Source: CAMLDH01 sp966250375
Lineage (GTDB): Bacteria > Pseudomonadota > Gammaproteobacteria > Burkholderiales > Burkholderiaceae_D
Direction: 5' to 3'
Assembly (NCBI GenBank): GCA_966250375.1
Contig: CBINHE010000009.1
Location: 1 to 64,000, forward strand
Length of the DNA: 64,000 nt
Position 1 is the stretch's first letter. Every line of letters starts with the position of its first letter. The notes beneath the pieces are model-generated. The model was not told the DNA's origin and did not search any database. It saw only the letters and a program-made list of their open reading frames with translations. Both the position numbers and the translations under genes were made by a program. Below are positions 9,390 to 18,327 of this stretch, one piece after another.

Positions 9390-9692
9390 TTAATCCGACT
9401 TGGCCAACAGCGTGAAATGTTCGACCGTCGGCGCTACAACAAAAAACGGGCCGACAATGGCACGCCATTCCTGAAACGCCGGCGATTGACGAAAATCGAT
9501 CGTGTGGTTTTCCAGCGTATCCCAGAAAATCGTGAGAAGGTAGCGCTCGGGCGATTCGATGCCTTTGTTCACCTTGTAGCCCCGAAATCCCTTTGCCTTG
9601 GAGATGACCTGCTCGACGCCGCGCTGGATCGCCGCATCGAATTCCAGTTGTTTGCCCGGTTGGATGCGGATGTCGGCGAGTTCGAGAATCAT
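9390..9692 (-). CDS. Antibiotic biosynthesis monooxygenase (ABM) domain protein
   Basis: A 100-residue single-domain dimeric alpha+beta barrel protein of the ABM/YgiN-like family. The residues F-x-G-Y-K-V (around 37-42) and the run ERYLLTIFWDTLENHT followed by a FQEW motif match the fold. Members act as cofactor-independent monooxygenases on quinols or as haem-degrading enzymes, and many are uncharacterised; the substrate cannot be told here. The gene stands alone between tssF and the flavoprotein gene, in the same orientation as both. Confidence 0.75.
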   Translation of the reverse strand: MILELADIRIQPGKQLEFDAAIQRGVEQVISKAKGFRGYKVNKGIESPERYLLTIFWDTLENHTIDFRQSPAFQEWRAIVGPFFVVAPTVEHFTLLAKSD

Positions 9693-9731
9693 GTTTTTTC
9701 CGTAGGGTGGGGGAGAGCGATTATTACATTT

Positions 9732-10985
9732 TCAATGTGATTCAATCCAGCACAGTGCGCCCAGACCGGCCGCGCGGCCGCTGGCGAAACAGGCGGTGAG
9801 CAAATAGCCGCCGGTGGGAGCCTCCCAATCGAGCATTTCCCCGGCACAGAACAAGCTTGGCAGAGTGCGCACCATCAACTGCGTATCGAGCGCCTCGAAG
9901 CCGACACCGCCGGCACTGCTGATCGCTTCATCGATCGGGCGTGGCGCCATCAAGCGCACGGGCAGCGCCTTGATGGCGGCGCCAAGACGGGCGGCATCCT
10001 TGAAATCTTCAGCCGGCACCAGTTCGCGCAGCAGTCCCGCCTTCACGCCGTGAATGCCGACCCGGCTTTGCAAGTGGCTCGCCATCGAGCGCGAACCGCG
10101 CGGGTGGGCGATTTCATCCATCACGCGTTGCAGCGTTTTGCCGGGCGCCAGATCGAGCTGCAATACAGCGATCCCGCTGGCCTCGATCTGCTCACGTAGC
10201 GGCGCGGACAATGCATAAATCAGGCTACCTTCAACGCCTGTCGCGGTCACCACGAATTCGCCCGGCCGCTGCTGGGTGTGCCCCGCCAAATCGGTCACAG
10301 TCGCGACTACCGACTTCAATGGATGGCCGGCGAAGCGCGTTTTGAAGTGTTCGCTCCAGCCGACATCAAAGCCGCAGTTCGCGGGTTGCAGCGCGGCGAC
10401 GGCAATACCTTGCTGTTGCAGCAGTGGTATCCATGCGCCGTCGGAGCCCAAGCGCGCCCAACTGCCGCCGCCCAAGGCCAGGACTACGGCATCGGCGCCG
10501 ATCATGCGCTCGCCGTCCGGCGTCGCAAAGCGCAGCATGCCGTCCTTCGGTGTGTCATCCCAGCCGCACCAGCGATGCCGCATATGAAAGCGCACGCCGG
10601 CTGCGCGCAAGCGATGCAGCCAGGCGCGCAACAGCGGTGCGGCTTTCATGTCAGTCGGGAATACGCGGCCCGATGTGCCGACAAAGGTATCGATGCCGAG
10701 CGTATGGATCCAGTCGCGCAGCGCCTGCGGCCCGAATGCCGCAAGCAGCGGCTCGATCTGCGGGCGGCGCGCGCCGTAGCGTGACAGAAAGGCTTCCAGC
10801 GGCTCTGCGTGCGTGATGTTCATGCCGCCTTTGCCGGCGAGCAGAAATTTGCGTCCGACCGACGGCATGGCGTCAAACAATTCGACTTGCACTCCGCCTT
10901 GGCTCAGTACTTCGGCGGCCATCAATCCAGCCGGGCCGCCGCCGATGACGGCAACCGAGCGCGGCTGCGTGTTTGCGGACGTCAT
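9732..10985 (-). CDS. HI0933/BaiN-type NAD(P)/FAD flavoprotein (TIGR03862 family)
   Basis: A 417-residue flavoprotein with the dinucleotide-binding motif VIGGGPAGLMAAEVLSQGG at residues 13-31 and the family hallmark GRKFLLAGKGGMNITH. The C-terminal GGYLLTACFASGRAAGLGA is the FAD-contacting end typical of HI0933-like proteins. These enzymes are predicted to reduce an unknown substrate; the precise role of the TIGR03862 branch is not established. It is transcribed alone, divergently from tag. Confidence 0.8.
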   Translation of the reverse strand: MTSANTQPRSVAVIGGGPAGLMAAEVLSQGGVQVELFDAMPSVGRKFLLAGKGGMNITHAEPLEAFLSRYGARRPQIEPLLAAFGPQALRDWIHTLGIDTFVGTSGRVFPTDMKAAPLLRAWLHRLRAAGVRFHMRHRWCGWDDTPKDGMLRFATPDGERMIGADAVVLALGGGSWARLGSDGAWIPLLQQQGIAVAALQPANCGFDVGWSEHFKTRFAGHPLKSVVATVTDLAGHTQQRPGEFVVTATGVEGSLIYALSAPLREQIEASGIAVLQLDLAPGKTLQRVMDEIAHPRGSRSMASHLQSRVGIHGVKAGLLRELVPAEDFKDAARLGAAIKALPVRLMAPRPIDEAISSAGGVGFEALDTQLMVRTLPSLFCAGEMLDWEAPTGGYLLTACFASGRAAGLGALCWIESH

Positions 10986-11187
10986 CGGGCGTATCCGATG
11001 CCGGGTGGAAATGCATTCATGTCGATCTCAAATGGAAAATGGTAATGGGCGATCGCAAGAACGTCGCGTGAGGCGCCATTCTTGACCAACGCAGTGTTTT
11101 GTACAATAGATTCAGGCAAAATCGGCGCATGCAGGACAATGTTTACCAAGTACACGATCTTCAATTTTTATTTATCGCATTCCCATC

Positions 11188-11757
11188 ATGACAATTACCC
11201 GCTGCGCCTGGGCCAATCCCGCCAATCCACGCTATCTGGCATATCACGACGAGGAATGGGGTGTACCCTGCCACGACGAGACGCGTTTGTTTGAAATGCT
11301 CAATCTCGAAGGCGCGCAGGCAGGCTTGAGTTGGGAGACCATCCTCAACAAGCGCGACAACTATCGTGCCGCATTCGACGGCTGGGATGCAGAAAAAATC
11401 GCGCGCTACGATGCAAGCAAGGTTGCCGCGCTGCTGGGTGATGCGGGCATTGTGCGCAACCGGCTGAAAATCGCGGCCGCCATCGCCAACGCGCAAGCGT
11501 ATTTGCGGTTGCGCGACGACATCGGGGGGCTTGATGCCTTTTTATGGCCGTATGTCGACGGCAAACCGATCAAAAATGCATGGAAGACATTGAAGGATTG
11601 TCCTGCCAAGACGCCGCTGTCGGAGCAAATCTCGAAAGATCTGGCCAAGCGCGGATTCAAGTTTGTCGGCGCGACCATCATCTATGCGTACATGCAGGCG
11701 ATCGGCATGGTGAACGACCATAGCGCCGATTGCTGCTGCCAGCTACCCAGAGGGTAA
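11188..11757 (+). CDS. tag: DNA-3-methyladenine glycosylase I
   Basis: A 189-residue base-excision repair enzyme that removes 3-methyladenine from alkylated DNA. The Tag zinc site is intact: Cys6, His20, His178 and Cys182. The catalytic-region glutamate is Glu41 in LEGAQAGLSWETIL, and the helix-hairpin-helix segment follows. Length is normal. The ATG at 11188 gives the expected MTITRCAW start. It is monocistronic, divergent from the flavoprotein gene and convergent with the EamA gene. Confidence 0.95.
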   Translation: MTITRCAWANPANPRYLAYHDEEWGVPCHDETRLFEMLNLEGAQAGLSWETILNKRDNYRAAFDGWDAEKIARYDASKVAALLGDAGIVRNRLKIAAAIANAQAYLRLRDDIGGLDAFLWPYVDGKPIKNAWKTLKDCPAKTPLSEQISKDLAKRGFKFVGATIIYAYMQAIGMVNDHSADCCCQLPRG

Positions 11758-11815
11758 TTCTGCTGGCACCAGACGCACGGAGGCGTATTCAATCGGATGG
11801 AAATATCCGGCGCTG

Positions 11816-12778
11816 TCACTGATACTTCTTCGGCTCGGGATGCGTGATGGATGGCAACTGGCAATTGTGGCCGCTGGTTGGATTGCCGGTTTGTTGAAAC
11901 AGACTTTTCCTTTTACCAAAAAAACCCAATGCCAAGGCTGTTGCACTCAACACAATCGCGATGCCGATCACGGTGCCGGGTGTAATCGGTTCGTGAAGAA
12001 ACAGCCACGCCCATAGCGATGCGGTGGCAGGTATCAGGAACGTCACGGTAACCGCCTTGCTTGCGCCTTCGGTGGCGATCAGATGAAAAAACAATGCGTA
12101 TGCCAGCCCGGTGCAGACCACGCCCAGCACAAGGACTGCGACGATTGCTCCGAGCGTTGCGGCGGCAACTGCGTGCGGCATCGTCGGCAGTGCCAACGGT
12201 AGCAGCGCAAGCGCCGCAGCCAACTGGCTGCCGGTAGCGATGGCCAGCGGCGGAATGTTTGCCGCCTTCATGCGGGTATAGGTAGCGGCAAAACCATAGC
12301 AAATGGCTGCACCCAGTCCCGCCAGCACACCGCCGATTACCTCGGTGGTCACGGCGGTCGGGCCGATGCCGACCAGTACGGCCACGCCGACCAAACCCAG
12401 TACAAACGAGAGCATGCGCATGACGGTCAAGCGCTCGGCCAACAGTAAAAATCCGAACATGCCGGTAAAGATCGGCGCCAGCGAATTCATGGTTGCCATG
12501 TAGGCCGACGGAATGTGCAAAGCGGACCATGCAAACAGTGCAAATGGAATTGCAGTATTGGCCAGTCCGATGACCAGATAGGTGCGCGCATTGCGACGCC
12601 ACGAGAAATCGATACCGCGTGATTGCGCGAATAGATACAGTGCGACGGTCCCCAGCAAGATGCGGCCGAACGTGGTCACCAGCGGACCTAGCACCGGCGA
12701 CGCGATACGCATCAGCATGAAGCTGGTGCCCCAGATTGCGCCGAGCAGCAAGAGCCTGACAATATTGGTGGCGGACAT
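11816..12778 (-). CDS. EamA/DMT-family transporter
   Basis: A 320-residue inner-membrane protein with about ten hydrophobic helices arranged as two EamA repeats, as in RhaT/YdcZ-type drug/metabolite transporters. The motif GAIWGTSFMLMRIA at residues 13-26 is the usual first helix, and PITPGTVIGIAIVLSATALA closes the second repeat. It probably exports a small metabolite or amino acid; the substrate is not predictable. The last ~30 residues are a polar tail. It is convergent with tag and divergent from the AsmA gene. Confidence 0.85.
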   Translation of the reverse strand: MSATNIVRLLLLGAIWGTSFMLMRIASPVLGPLVTTFGRILLGTVALYLFAQSRGIDFSWRRNARTYLVIGLANTAIPFALFAWSALHIPSAYMATMNSLAPIFTGMFGFLLLAERLTVMRMLSFVLGLVGVAVLVGIGPTAVTTEVIGGVLAGLGAAICYGFAATYTRMKAANIPPLAIATGSQLAAALALLPLALPTMPHAVAAATLGAIVAVLVLGVVCTGLAYALFFHLIATEGASKAVTVTFLIPATASLWAWLFLHEPITPGTVIGIAIVLSATALALGFFGKRKSLFQQTGNPTSGHNCQLPSITHPEPKKYQ

Positions 12779-12955
12779 GCTTATGCTCTTTCTAACGTAA
12801 ATGCCGATGGTAGGTCATGCTCGCACGATACGCAAACGACAACGAAATACGTGCGCTTGGGTTGAAATAGGATATTGTTGGGAATCTCCCATCGTGAAGC
12901 CTTGCTTCCAAAGCCGTTCGATAACCTGTCATTTTGCCGAAGGGACACTGAACCC

Positions 12956-14968
12956 ATGTCCAAACTAGCCAAATATTTTTTAATTGCATTCAGTGCATTG
13001 ATCGCATTGTTGCTCGTCACCGCCGGCATCATTGCCGCGATGTTCGATCCCAACGATTACAAGCCCTTGATCATCAAGCTGGTGCAGGAAAAAAAGCAGC
13101 GCACATTGACCATCCCCGGCGACATAAAGCTGACGTTCTTCCCGAAGATCGGGGCCGATCTGGGCAAGGTAAGCCTCTCCGAACATAACGGCAGTGCCGA
13201 ATTTGCCTCGATCAACAATGCCAAGGTGTCGCTGGAACTGCTTCCCTTGCTTTCCAAGCAAGTGGTGGTCGATCGCGTCGCAATCGACGGCATCACTGCC
13301 GATATCAAGCGCTTCAAGGATGGCAGTACCAACTTCGACGACCTTTTGTCCAAGAATGATGAATCGGGCCAGCAAATCAAGTTCGATATCGATAACGTGA
13401 GCGTCACCAATGCGAAAATATTGTTTGACGATCAACAGAGTAATCGCAAACTCGCGATTGCCAATCTGAATCTTGAAACCGGCAAGATCGCAAACGGCGT
13501 GGCGGGCGGGAAGGTGAGCGGCGACGCAACACTGACCGAGGGCGCACGTACTATTCATGCAACTTTTTCCGTGCCCTCATTTGAAGGCTCGCCGCAAGCC
13601 TTCAAGCTCTCATCGTTTGCGCTTGATGTAGCGTTGAAGGATGCACAACTCGACGCCACGGCCAGGATATCGGGCGCGCTGTCCGGCGATTTCGACCAAA
13701 TGCTGTTCATGTCGCCGCAACTGCGCGTCGCGCTGGATGGCAAGCAGGGCGGCCGGCCCATCAAGGGTTCATTGACCACGCCGGTGACAGCCAATATGAA
13801 AACGCAGGCGATCGATTTGCCGGCAATTGCCCTCGCATTCACGCTCCCCAATCCGGGCGGCGGCTTGCTCAATCTGAAAGCCGAGGGCAAGGGTGGCGTC
13901 GATATCGGTAAGCACACACTATCAACAACACTGAAAGGCAGTCTGGATGGAAGCGCATTTGATGCCAGGTTTGGACTTGCCAAATTCGCACCATTGACTT
14001 ATACATTCGACATCGCGATCGACCGCATCGACGCCGACCGCTATCAGTCCAAGTCGGTGGTGGCGGCGTCGCCTGCGGCGGCGGAAACGCCGATCGATCT
14101 CTCCGTGCTCAAGGATCTGCATGCGGCCGGCAGCGTAAAAATCGGCGCACTCAAGGTGAAAAACATCAAAGCATCGAATGTGCGCTTCAACCTGCATGCC
14201 GCCGGCGGGAAGGCCGATGTCAATTCGCTCGCGGCCAATCTCTATGGCGGCACGCTTGCAGGTGCGTTGTCTGCTACGGCAAGCAATCCGCCGCGTCTGG
14301 AGGTGCGCCAGAATCTGCAGGACATCAATCTCGGCGCACTATTGAGAGACGCTATCAGCAAAGAGCCAGTTGATGGCAAGGGCAACTTGCAATTGGATGT
14401 GCGCATGCAAGGAGCGACCGTCACGCAAATGAAAAAAGGCTTGAATGGTGCGGCGCGGCTGGTGTTGCGCGACGGTGCAGTGCGGGGCATCAATATTGCG
14501 CAATCCATGCGTGAAGCGAAGGCGGCGATAGGTGCGATCAAAGGAGGGGAGGCGCCGCGCACCGGGACCGGCTCCAGCAATGAGAAGACCGATTTCAGCG
14601 AGCTGAGCGGCAGCTTCCGTATCGCCAATGGTGTGGCGCACAATGACGATTTGAATGTGAAGTCGCCGCTGCTTCGCCTGGCAGGATCGGGCGATATCGA
14701 TCTGGCTCAAGAGCGGCTCGACTACCTGGTCAAGGCGACCGTGGTATCGACTTTGCAAGGCCAGGGCGGACCGGAATTGCAGGCGCTAAAAGGCGTGACC
14801 GTGCCGGTTAGACTATCCGGGCCGTTGACGTCAATTGGCTGGAAGATCGATTTTGCCGGCATGGTAAAGGACCTTGCCAAACAAAAGATCGAGGAAAAGA
14901 AAGAGGAAGTGAAGGCCCGGCTGAAAGAGGAGTTGGGCGACAAGCTGAAAGGCTTGTTCGGAAAATAA
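12956..14968 (+). CDS. AsmA family protein
   Basis: A 670-residue AsmA-type protein: one N-terminal membrane helix (residues ~8-28), a long periplasmic beta-rich region, and the conserved C-terminal AsmA_2 segment with GSGDIDLAQERLDY. AsmA-like proteins (bridge-like repeating beta-groove fold) are implicated in phospholipid transfer to the outer membrane. The ATG at 12956 is chosen because it directly precedes the basic-hydrophobic anchor; the longer frame upstream encodes nothing family-like. A Lys/Glu-rich amphipathic stretch (KIEEKKEEVKARLKEEL) lies at the C-terminus. It is convergent with the SET gene. A second, broken AsmA-like gene lies at 47909-49014. Confidence 0.85.
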   Translation: MSKLAKYFLIAFSALIALLLVTAGIIAAMFDPNDYKPLIIKLVQEKKQRTLTIPGDIKLTFFPKIGADLGKVSLSEHNGSAEFASINNAKVSLELLPLLSKQVVVDRVAIDGITADIKRFKDGSTNFDDLLSKNDESGQQIKFDIDNVSVTNAKILFDDQQSNRKLAIANLNLETGKIANGVAGGKVSGDATLTEGARTIHATFSVPSFEGSPQAFKLSSFALDVALKDAQLDATARISGALSGDFDQMLFMSPQLRVALDGKQGGRPIKGSLTTPVTANMKTQAIDLPAIALAFTLPNPGGGLLNLKAEGKGGVDIGKHTLSTTLKGSLDGSAFDARFGLAKFAPLTYTFDIAIDRIDADRYQSKSVVAASPAAAETPIDLSVLKDLHAAGSVKIGALKVKNIKASNVRFNLHAAGGKADVNSLAANLYGGTLAGALSATASNPPRLEVRQNLQDINLGALLRDAISKEPVDGKGNLQLDVRMQGATVTQMKKGLNGAARLVLRDGAVRGINIAQSMREAKAAIGAIKGGEAPRTGTGSSNEKTDFSELSGSFRIANGVAHNDDLNVKSPLLRLAGSGDIDLAQERLDYLVKATVVSTLQGQGGPELQALKGVTVPVRLSGPLTSIGWKIDFAGMVKDLAKQKIEEKKEEVKARLKEELGDKLKGLFGK

Positions 14969-15004
14969 GATCGCTTCGCTTCCCGTAAATGAAGTTGTGA
15001 AGAG

Positions 15005-15502
15005 CTACTTCCGTTTTCTGCGCTTCGGCGCGAGCATCGTGTTGCGGCAGGAATCGGCGCCGCAGCGGCAGCCATAGGCACGCTTGATGGTGGGCGTGTG
15101 GCGTTCTTCGATAATCAGCCCATAGTCGTAATTCAGTTCCTCGCCGCGCCGGATATCGCGCAATGCATAGATGAAGACGCGGCCGTCTTCTTCGCGCGCC
15201 TCGCAATTGGGCTCGCACGCGTGGTTGATCCAGCGCGCATCGTTGCCATTGACGCCGCCGTCGATCATCAATCCGCTTTCCAGGCTGAAGAAAAACGTGT
15301 GATACGGATTGTCCGGATTGTAACTGCCGCGTTCAGCGGCGGTGTCCGCATCGATGTGTTCACCGATATATTCGATGATGCAAGTGTCGGCCGGTATTTT
15401 GCGCGCGGCAAATACACCTTTGCCGTGGATGCGGGAGTTGCGGACGCTATGAAATGCCGTTTCGTGGTCGGTGGAGGATTCAGTGGTTTTTGATTGACGC
15501 AT
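15005..15502 (-). CDS. SET domain protein (putative lysine methyltransferase)
   Basis: A 165-residue protein with a complete SET domain. It starts with GKGVFAARKIPADTCIIEYIG, contains the knot motif WINHACEPNCEA with the later ELNYDYG, and ends with a post-SET CRCGADSC cysteine cluster (YGCRCGADSCRNTML). SET enzymes methylate lysines with SAM. The bacterial target is unknown; histone-like or ribosomal proteins are possibilities. A basic tail (KRRKRK) ends the protein. It is convergent with the AsmA gene and its upstream side is the long non-coding region before prkA. Confidence 0.85.
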   Translation of the reverse strand: MRQSKTTESSTDHETAFHSVRNSRIHGKGVFAARKIPADTCIIEYIGEHIDADTAAERGSYNPDNPYHTFFFSLESGLMIDGGVNGNDARWINHACEPNCEAREEDGRVFIYALRDIRRGEELNYDYGLIIEERHTPTIKRAYGCRCGADSCRNTMLAPKRRKRK

Positions 15503-16330
15503 TTTCTATCTATTGAGAATTTAGTCGATGATTGACGCGAACTACCTCATACCAATCAAGCGGTTGCGCTTGCAAGCGGATACCGTTTCAACTTGACTGA
15601 CTACGAGGGGCACCCGGCGTAGGGTGGGGGCGAATGCATCAATACGTGACTCTGTCATTTACTTCTTAAAAACTCAGTAATTGATGTAGCAAGTATCGTG
15701 CAACACTACCGCTAGTATCGGACTCGTATTTTTTTACTGCCGATTTGCCGTAATCGGAGGCAAAACAGTGCACAACAAAACCGTACACAAACAGAAATCA
15801 GAAAAAGCGTAAGCACTCTCTCAGTCTTTCTGCTGCCAAGCGCGACGTCTTCGGCGCGCTTAATTCGCTTTCGGGATACTCATCATCCAAGCAGCATGCA
15901 TTTTCGGCGTCAACTCGACAGATCGTTTGGCTAAACAAGCATTATAAATATTGTACCCGTTCCATTGTCGCGCAATAAAGCGATAGTCGTTTTGCGGCAT
16001 GTCGAATATGGCAAAGGTGGCGGAAATGTGTTGTGCGTCTCGAGAGGCGTGCTATTGCGTTTTCGTAGATGCAAATGATTCGCATGGTCGTAAATATTTT
16101 CAATTCCAAGTGCTTGTGTTTAAACAATGCCAAGGAGATTTTTCCTTTCAAAATTAATGCTTTGTAGCTGGCAACTTTAAGAAAAGTTTTATGTCTGTAT
16201 TTAAATGATTCTCGAATGCAAAAATTACTTCACGGTCACGCAAAAGAACGCGTATTATTAATTGCCGAGTGACAATGCTTTATCGAAATCAAACCCCAAC
16301 GACCGATAGCTTTACATCAAAGGACATGCC
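15503..16330. other. 828-base intergenic region upstream of prkA
   Basis: No conserved gene was found. At 15756-15760 a GGAGG lies seven bases before a GTG that opens a lysine-rich 14-codon frame (15768-15812), which may be a leader peptide or the start of a decayed gene. The part next to prkA (15940-16330) is AT-rich and should contain the prkA promoter. I looked for a sigma-54 -24/-12 pair and did not find one with the correct GG-N10-GC spacing. Confidence 0.5.
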
Positions 16331-18253
16331 ATGAAAATCTTTGACAACTATGCTGCGCGGTACGAACGGACCAAGGAAGAAGAGTATTCGCTGCAAGAAT
16401 ATCTGGAGTTGTGCAAGCGCGATCGACTCGCTTACGCTACCGCTGCCGAACGCATGCTGGCAGCCATCGGCGAACCCGAGTTGGTCGACACGCGTCACGA
16501 TTCCCGCCTGTCTCGTATCTTCGCCAACAAGATCATTAAAATCTATCCCGCGTTCCGCGATTTCTACGGCACTGAAGAAGTGATCGAACAAGTCGTGTCC
16601 TACTTCCGCCATGCGGCGCAGGGACTGGAAGAGCGCAAACAAATTCTGTACCTGCTCGGACCGGTCGGCGGCGGCAAGTCGTCTGTTGCTGAAAAACTCA
16701 AATCCTTGATGGAAAAAGTGCCGTTCTATTGCATCAAAGGCTCACCCGTCAATGAATCGCCGCTCAGCCTGTTCAATGAAGAGGAAGACGGCACTATTCT
16801 GGAAGAGGACTACGGCATCCCGCGCCGTTACCTGCGCACCATCCCGAGTCCGTGGGCAGTCAAGCGTCTGCATGAATTCAACGGCGACATCAACCAGTTC
16901 CGCGTCGTCAGGCGCTATCCTTCGGTCCTGAAGCAGGTCGCCATTTCGAAAACCGAACCGGGCGATGAAAACAACCAGGACATTTCATCGCTGGTCGGCA
17001 AGGTCGATATCCGCAAGCTGGAAGACTATGCGCAGGATGATCCGGATGCATACAGCTATTCCGGCGGGCTGTGCTTGGCGAATCAGGGCTTGATGGAATT
17101 CGTCGAGATGTTCAAGGCGCCGATCAAGGTGCTGCACCCATTGTTGACTGCTACCCAGGAAGGCAATTACAAAGGCACCGAAGGTTTCGGCGCGATTCCG
17201 TTTGACGGCGTCGTGTTGGCGCACTCGAACGAATCGGAATGGAAGGCATTCAAAAACAACAAGAATAACGAGGCCTTCCTGGATCGTATCTATATCGTCA
17301 AGGTGCCGTATTGCCTGCGCGTCAGCGATGAAATCAAGATTTACGAGAAGCTGGTGCGCACTTCGTCGCTGACGCAAGCGCCATGCGCACCGGGAACCTT
17401 GAAAATGATGGCGCAATTCGCGATATTGTCGCGTCTGAAAGAGCCGGAAAATTCAAGCGTTTACAGCAAGATGCTGGTGTATGACGGCGACAACCTGAAA
17501 GACACTGATCCGAAAGCGAAGTCGAGGCAGGAATATTCGGATTACGCGGGTGTCGATGAAGGCATGAATGGATTGTCAACGCGCTTTGCGTTCAAGATTC
17601 TGTCCAAGGTGTTCAATTTCGATACCTCGGAAGTCGCGGCCAATCCGGTGCATTTGTTATATGTGCTGGAGCAGCAGATCGAACGCGAGCAATTTGCGCC
17701 GGAAACCGAGCAAAAGTATTTCTCGTACATTAAAGAGTATCTGGCGCAGCGCTATGTCGAATTCATCGGCAAGGAAATTCAGACCGCGTATCTGGAAAGT
17801 TACTCCGAGTACGGCCAGAACATTTTCGATCGTTACGTGACGTTCGCCGACTTCTGGATCCAGGATCAGGAATTCCGCGACCCGGATACCGGCGAGAGCT
17901 TCGATCGCGATTCATTGAACAGTGAATTGGAGAAGATCGAGAAACCGGCGGGCATTTCCAATCCCAAGGACTTCCGTAACGAGATCGTCAATTTTGTGTT
18001 GCGTGCACGCGCGCAGAATGCCGGGAAAAATCCGGCCTGGACCAGTTACGAAAAGCTGCGGACGGTAATCGAGAAGAAAATGTTCTCCAATACCGAAGAA
18101 TTGCTGCCGGTGATTTCCTTCAATGCGAAAGCCAGCGCCGACGATGCAAACAAGCACCAGGAATTCGTGTCGCGCATGGTGGCAAAGGGGTATACGGCCA
18201 AGCAGGTGCGGCTGTTGTGTGAATGGTATCTGCGCGTGCGGAAGTCGTCGTAG
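16331..18253 (+). CDS. prkA: PrkA family serine protein kinase (YeaG)
   Basis: A 640-residue PrkA/YeaG protein, an AAA+ protein with a C-terminal kinase-like domain that is expressed in stationary phase, in nitrogen starvation and (in Bacillus) in sporulation. The Walker A GPVGGGKS is at residues 110-117, following the family-specific N-terminus with FRDFYGTEE. Length is typical (~640). It is the first gene of prkA-yeaH-spoVR, a set kept together in many proteobacteria. A hairpin lies between it and yeaH. Kinase or protease activity has been debated for the family; the substrate here is unknown. Confidence 0.95.
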   Translation: MKIFDNYAARYERTKEEEYSLQEYLELCKRDRLAYATAAERMLAAIGEPELVDTRHDSRLSRIFANKIIKIYPAFRDFYGTEEVIEQVVSYFRHAAQGLEERKQILYLLGPVGGGKSSVAEKLKSLMEKVPFYCIKGSPVNESPLSLFNEEEDGTILEEDYGIPRRYLRTIPSPWAVKRLHEFNGDINQFRVVRRYPSVLKQVAISKTEPGDENNQDISSLVGKVDIRKLEDYAQDDPDAYSYSGGLCLANQGLMEFVEMFKAPIKVLHPLLTATQEGNYKGTEGFGAIPFDGVVLAHSNESEWKAFKNNKNNEAFLDRIYIVKVPYCLRVSDEIKIYEKLVRTSSLTQAPCAPGTLKMMAQFAILSRLKEPENSSVYSKMLVYDGDNLKDTDPKAKSRQEYSDYAGVDEGMNGLSTRFAFKILSKVFNFDTSEVAANPVHLLYVLEQQIEREQFAPETEQKYFSYIKEYLAQRYVEFIGKEIQTAYLESYSEYGQNIFDRYVTFADFWIQDQEFRDPDTGESFDRDSLNSELEKIEKPAGISNPKDFRNEIVNFVLRARAQNAGKNPAWTSYEKLRTVIEKKMFSNTEELLPVISFNAKASADDANKHQEFVSRMVAKGYTAKQVRLLCEWYLRVRKSS

Positions 18254-18277
18254 GTTATTGATTAACGTAAGTAGCCC

Positions 18278-18301
18278 CCCTCTCCCGCAGGCGGGAGAGG
18301 G
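18278..18301. repeat. Intergenic hairpin between prkA and yeaH
   Basis: A perfect 11-base stem (CCCTCTCCCGC with its complement) closes a 2-base loop. There is no U-tract, so it is more likely an mRNA-stabilising or REP-type element than a terminator. Related CCTCTCC/GGAGAGG palindromes occur at 36900-36940 and 39935-40027. Confidence 0.6.
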
Positions 18302-18327
18302 AGCCATGCATCACATGTGGAGGCATA

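Noticed and set aside
11084..11110. TTGACC...TACAAT promoter before tag
   Set aside because: The spacer is only 14 bases, too short for a normal sigma-70 promoter, so I did not list it.
15940..16330. Sigma-54 promoter for prkA
   Set aside because: TGGC-like words occur (for example near 16018) but none has GG and GC at the needed ten-base spacing.
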